The translations under genes were made by a program, and so were the position numbers. Positions 61,470-64,000 of a stretch of DNA of 64,000 nucleotides are shown piece by piece. The DNA comes from Hetaerina americana (taxonomy: Eukaryota; Arthropoda; Insecta; Odonata; Calopterygidae), in the NCBI GenBank assembly GCA_022747635.1, contig JAKTNV010000010.1, positions 42,432,527 to 42,496,526 of the forward strand, read 5' to 3'. The notes beneath the pieces are model-generated. The model ran no database searches. It was given only the letters and a program-made list of their open reading frames with translations, and was not told where the DNA came from. How positions within the stretch are numbered: position 1 is the first letter of the stretch; each line of letters begins with the position of its first letter.

Positions 61470-64000
61470 GATTTCCTTACACTGTCATTCAGTCTTCAAG
61501 TTGCTGTTTGCCGTTTTACGTCACTTTGCGGACCTCTATTGTCCGTAACTAATATATGTATTACTTTTGATTCTAAGCATTCTTGATTACGACGTTTTTC
61601 TCGGTCACTCATTCCTCCAAAGCCGCTCATCCACTTTTGAGTAAAAATGACATTTTTCATTTCAGAATCCAGTTTCATCACTGATATCAAACCTACTTTA
61701 TCTGAAAAAAAATATTTGAACAATTTGGGCAAAGTTTCTATTTTAGTTATTTTTAATTTATTTTAGTACCCTGCAAGTCACCGCTAGGGTGTGTGGCAGG
61801 GGGTGCATACACACCAGGCTAATTTTGACCCCAATATGACCCCACCGCAGTCGGAAAATGTAAAGATTTCGTATGCGTTCATGTAGTATGCGTTAGTGTA
61901 GCTTCACCTGCATGGAAAAATGTATTTCATTCGAATGAAACTTTTGGCCACATGTTTATTTATTTTATTATTCATATTATTACTAATTTTCTTTTTGATT
62001 TTATTATTTTTTTTTGCTTGGAAGAATTCACTTTTTGAACGCTTGTAATGATTTCGGATGGATAGTCTTTGTCCGCTGCTGTTTTGTTAGAATGCTCTTG
62101 AAAAATAGTACGAAAGGCTATGCAACTCATTTAATCAAAGTGAATGCCTTTTACACTATTTATTATCTTATAATATATATATATATATAAATAAATATTT
62201 ATATAAATGTTCATTCTGAATGCTACAATATATCATCAGATTCATATTCAAAGGGATAATCAAATAATCGGTATTCTCAGTGATAAGGTGCATTTTTGCT
62301 TCTCTGCAGACTCTCAAGCCTCGCCTTTGCGTTTTAAGTGATCTGAAGGTTAGCTACGTTTTATAAAGAGAAAATTGGCATTAAAAATATTAGAGCAGTC
62401 CAGCAGTAACCGCGAACCAGCAACTGTGATTAACAGTGTGTCCTTAGGCATTCCAAGCATAAGACTTGTGCTTGAAATTTTTTATTGCTATTTTTGCATA
62501 TGAACATTCAGAAAAACGCTCAATAACTGAATGAACCCCGTAAAATCGTCGCGGGCTGCAATTTTAGAATTTATTCCTCATTGGAAACCTGAGGGCGTTG
62601 GAAAGTTTATATTTGAAGACGGCTAAAGAAAAGGGCTGGTTTTCCCCTGCATAAACCTTTCCCTCTTTCCTTGTCATCCTGTCCTTTGCTTGGGACACAC
62701 ATCCCTTAAGCCATTCTCAATCCCTTGTACAAATCTCAATCTCGGAGAAAAATTCCGTGGCACGTTCTCTTGTCTCTGAGCAAGCCGATCGGCATAGGTA
62801 CATCGTAAGCTAAATTTCTCCCTGACTGCTCCCAAGACCATTCTTTGAAGTTGTATGCATATTGTGCAGTGGATAATTACCAATATTTCTCATATTTAAC
62901 GGTTACAGCAGTACTTTTGCTGCTTTCTGGATCCCAAAGAGCGAAAAGCGATTTCGCAATGCGGATTCCAGTGACATAAATCCTCCCTTTACAATGCATC
63001 GTTAATATCGGGGATGGGATTAGAGACCCCACGACTTTTGGGCTTGCAAATGAGTGACATGCTAACGCTGCTAGTGTAAAAATATCTTCTTGGTTCCTTT
63101 CTATACCCTGAGACGACAGGAGGTGTCTAATTTAAATATATTTCTTCGCCAGGTTCCTCAATGATTTAAAACACTTATGCATTCGCATTTTGGCTGTGAT
63201 GCAATGAAGGAAGGCTGCCTTCACTATTAGGGAAGTCCTATTTTTGGTATATCGGCATATTAAAAGTCTATCTTTAACACTTAAGGCGTAACCTTAGGAT
63301 AGTTAATGAGTGTCAACGGAAAAGGCGAAAATCTCAAAATCATCAATTGAGCGATGTTTGATTTTTGTTTAATCCGGGCCGAACAGTTTCTAGAAGGTAT
63401 TTAATAATAACCCTCAAGATTTTAAAGTACGCGCTGAAATTAATATCCATCTACAATCAAAGTTGATAGCGAAGTGTTACGGTTTTTAGAAATATTTAGT
63501 TCCACAAATATCACGATCTTTAGATATAATTTGGTATAAAACTTTTTGGCCACTATTTTTTTCTCCAACAAAATACATTTACCATAGGATACATCGGTAC
63601 TTTATTTCATGCTTAAAAATGCATTGAACGCTACTATAGAGTGGATTTTTACATTTATGGTGAATTTTGTTACAACGCTGGAATGAGAAAAGAGGAAGGC
63701 GGAAATTCCATCAATATTTTAACGACGCCATACCACCGAATCTACATCCGAAACTCCGCGCCTATAATCTCGGAGGAATTTTAAGGGGAAGGAAGGAATT
63801 CTCCAAGGTGGTGGAAGCGGGGTGGGGTTGAGATGTGGGTATTTAAATTTTCAAGTAATCTGACCCAGCGAATTCTTTCTCAGATAAAAAAAAATCCCGC
63901 TCTCTTAAAATTCTGATCTAGAACTCCTTGGAATTGGGCATTATGGAAAATTGAAATCGTCTTTAATGCCCTTATTTTAAACATACTGGCTTGAAAATAA
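61470..64000. other. AT-rich DNA, no gene; one relic tail and a short TA run
   Basis: A decayed minus-strand LINE hairpin lies at about 61765-61815 (TACCCTGCAAGTCACCGC … GTGTGGCAGGGGG). A (TA)n run lies at ~62175-62195. Nothing else was recognised. Confidence 0.5.

Noticed and set aside
1..64000. A host protein-coding gene in the window
   Set aside because: No frame outside transposons shows a recognisable domain or a plausible exon series. Short exons of an unknown gene cannot be excluded without transcript data.

Overview
This is a non-coding, transposon-dominated stretch of a eukaryotic, most likely arthropod, nuclear genome. The evidence is degenerate Tc1/mariner DNA transposons, tRNA-derived SINEs, AT-rich unique DNA, and many copies of a non-LTR retrotransposon (LINE) whose ORF1 carries an SGNH/GDSL-type esterase domain, as in the CR1/L2 group. 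I see no convincing host gene. The species cannot be fixed from the sequence alone.

Two LINE families dominate. Family A has a ~440 bp 5' UTR, a 341-codon ORF1 (coiled coil plus SGNH hydrolase), an ORF2 of about 954 codons (endonuclease plus reverse transcriptase) in the -1 frame, a ~500 bp 3' UTR, a GC-rich 3' hairpin and a (TAGATG)n tail. Family B has a related but clearly different ORF2 and 3' UTR, yet the same hairpin and tail. A third, old family (C) is present only as decayed pieces. Roughly 30 copies of the shared 3' hairpin/tail are scattered over the window on both strands, many of them 5'-truncated to under 100 bp. The best copy is A5 (27370-32317): full length, both ORFs open, flanked by a 4-5 bp duplication. 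In all three copies where the ORF1/ORF2 junction survives, ORF1 ends on a TTTTTTA heptamer in the right phase for -1 frameshifting. ORF2 has no in-frame ATG before its endonuclease domain.

Layout: 0.9-5.9 kb is E1, a family A element with a 5' inversion (twin-priming structure). 5.9-13.5 kb is X, a full-length minus-strand A element with a 5'-truncated copy Y inserted in its ORF1; this produces an in-frame ORF1/RT fusion frame. 13.5-20.5 kb is mostly unique DNA with purine-rich tracts and relic tails. 20.5-32.9 kb is a dense nest: B1 (with a foldback and an A fragment inside), A-N (with A-P and B2 inside), B3 (with A5 inside) and B4. 33-42.6 kb holds foldbacks, SINEs, decayed family C and B5. 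42.6-53.7 kb holds the 5'-truncated copies A6, A7 and A8. 54-57.6 kb holds a foldback and one mariner inserted cleanly into another. 58-64 kb holds SINE-like pieces and otherwise featureless DNA.

Four foldback elements (F1-F4; 20.9, 33.0, 38.3 and 54.1 kb) have long inverted arms. Three of them have 12-15 bp target duplications and a short single-sided extension. Their arms contain hammerhead-ribozyme-like cores to varying degrees. This fits solo inverted terminal repeats of Penelope-like retroelements, but that identification is an inference.
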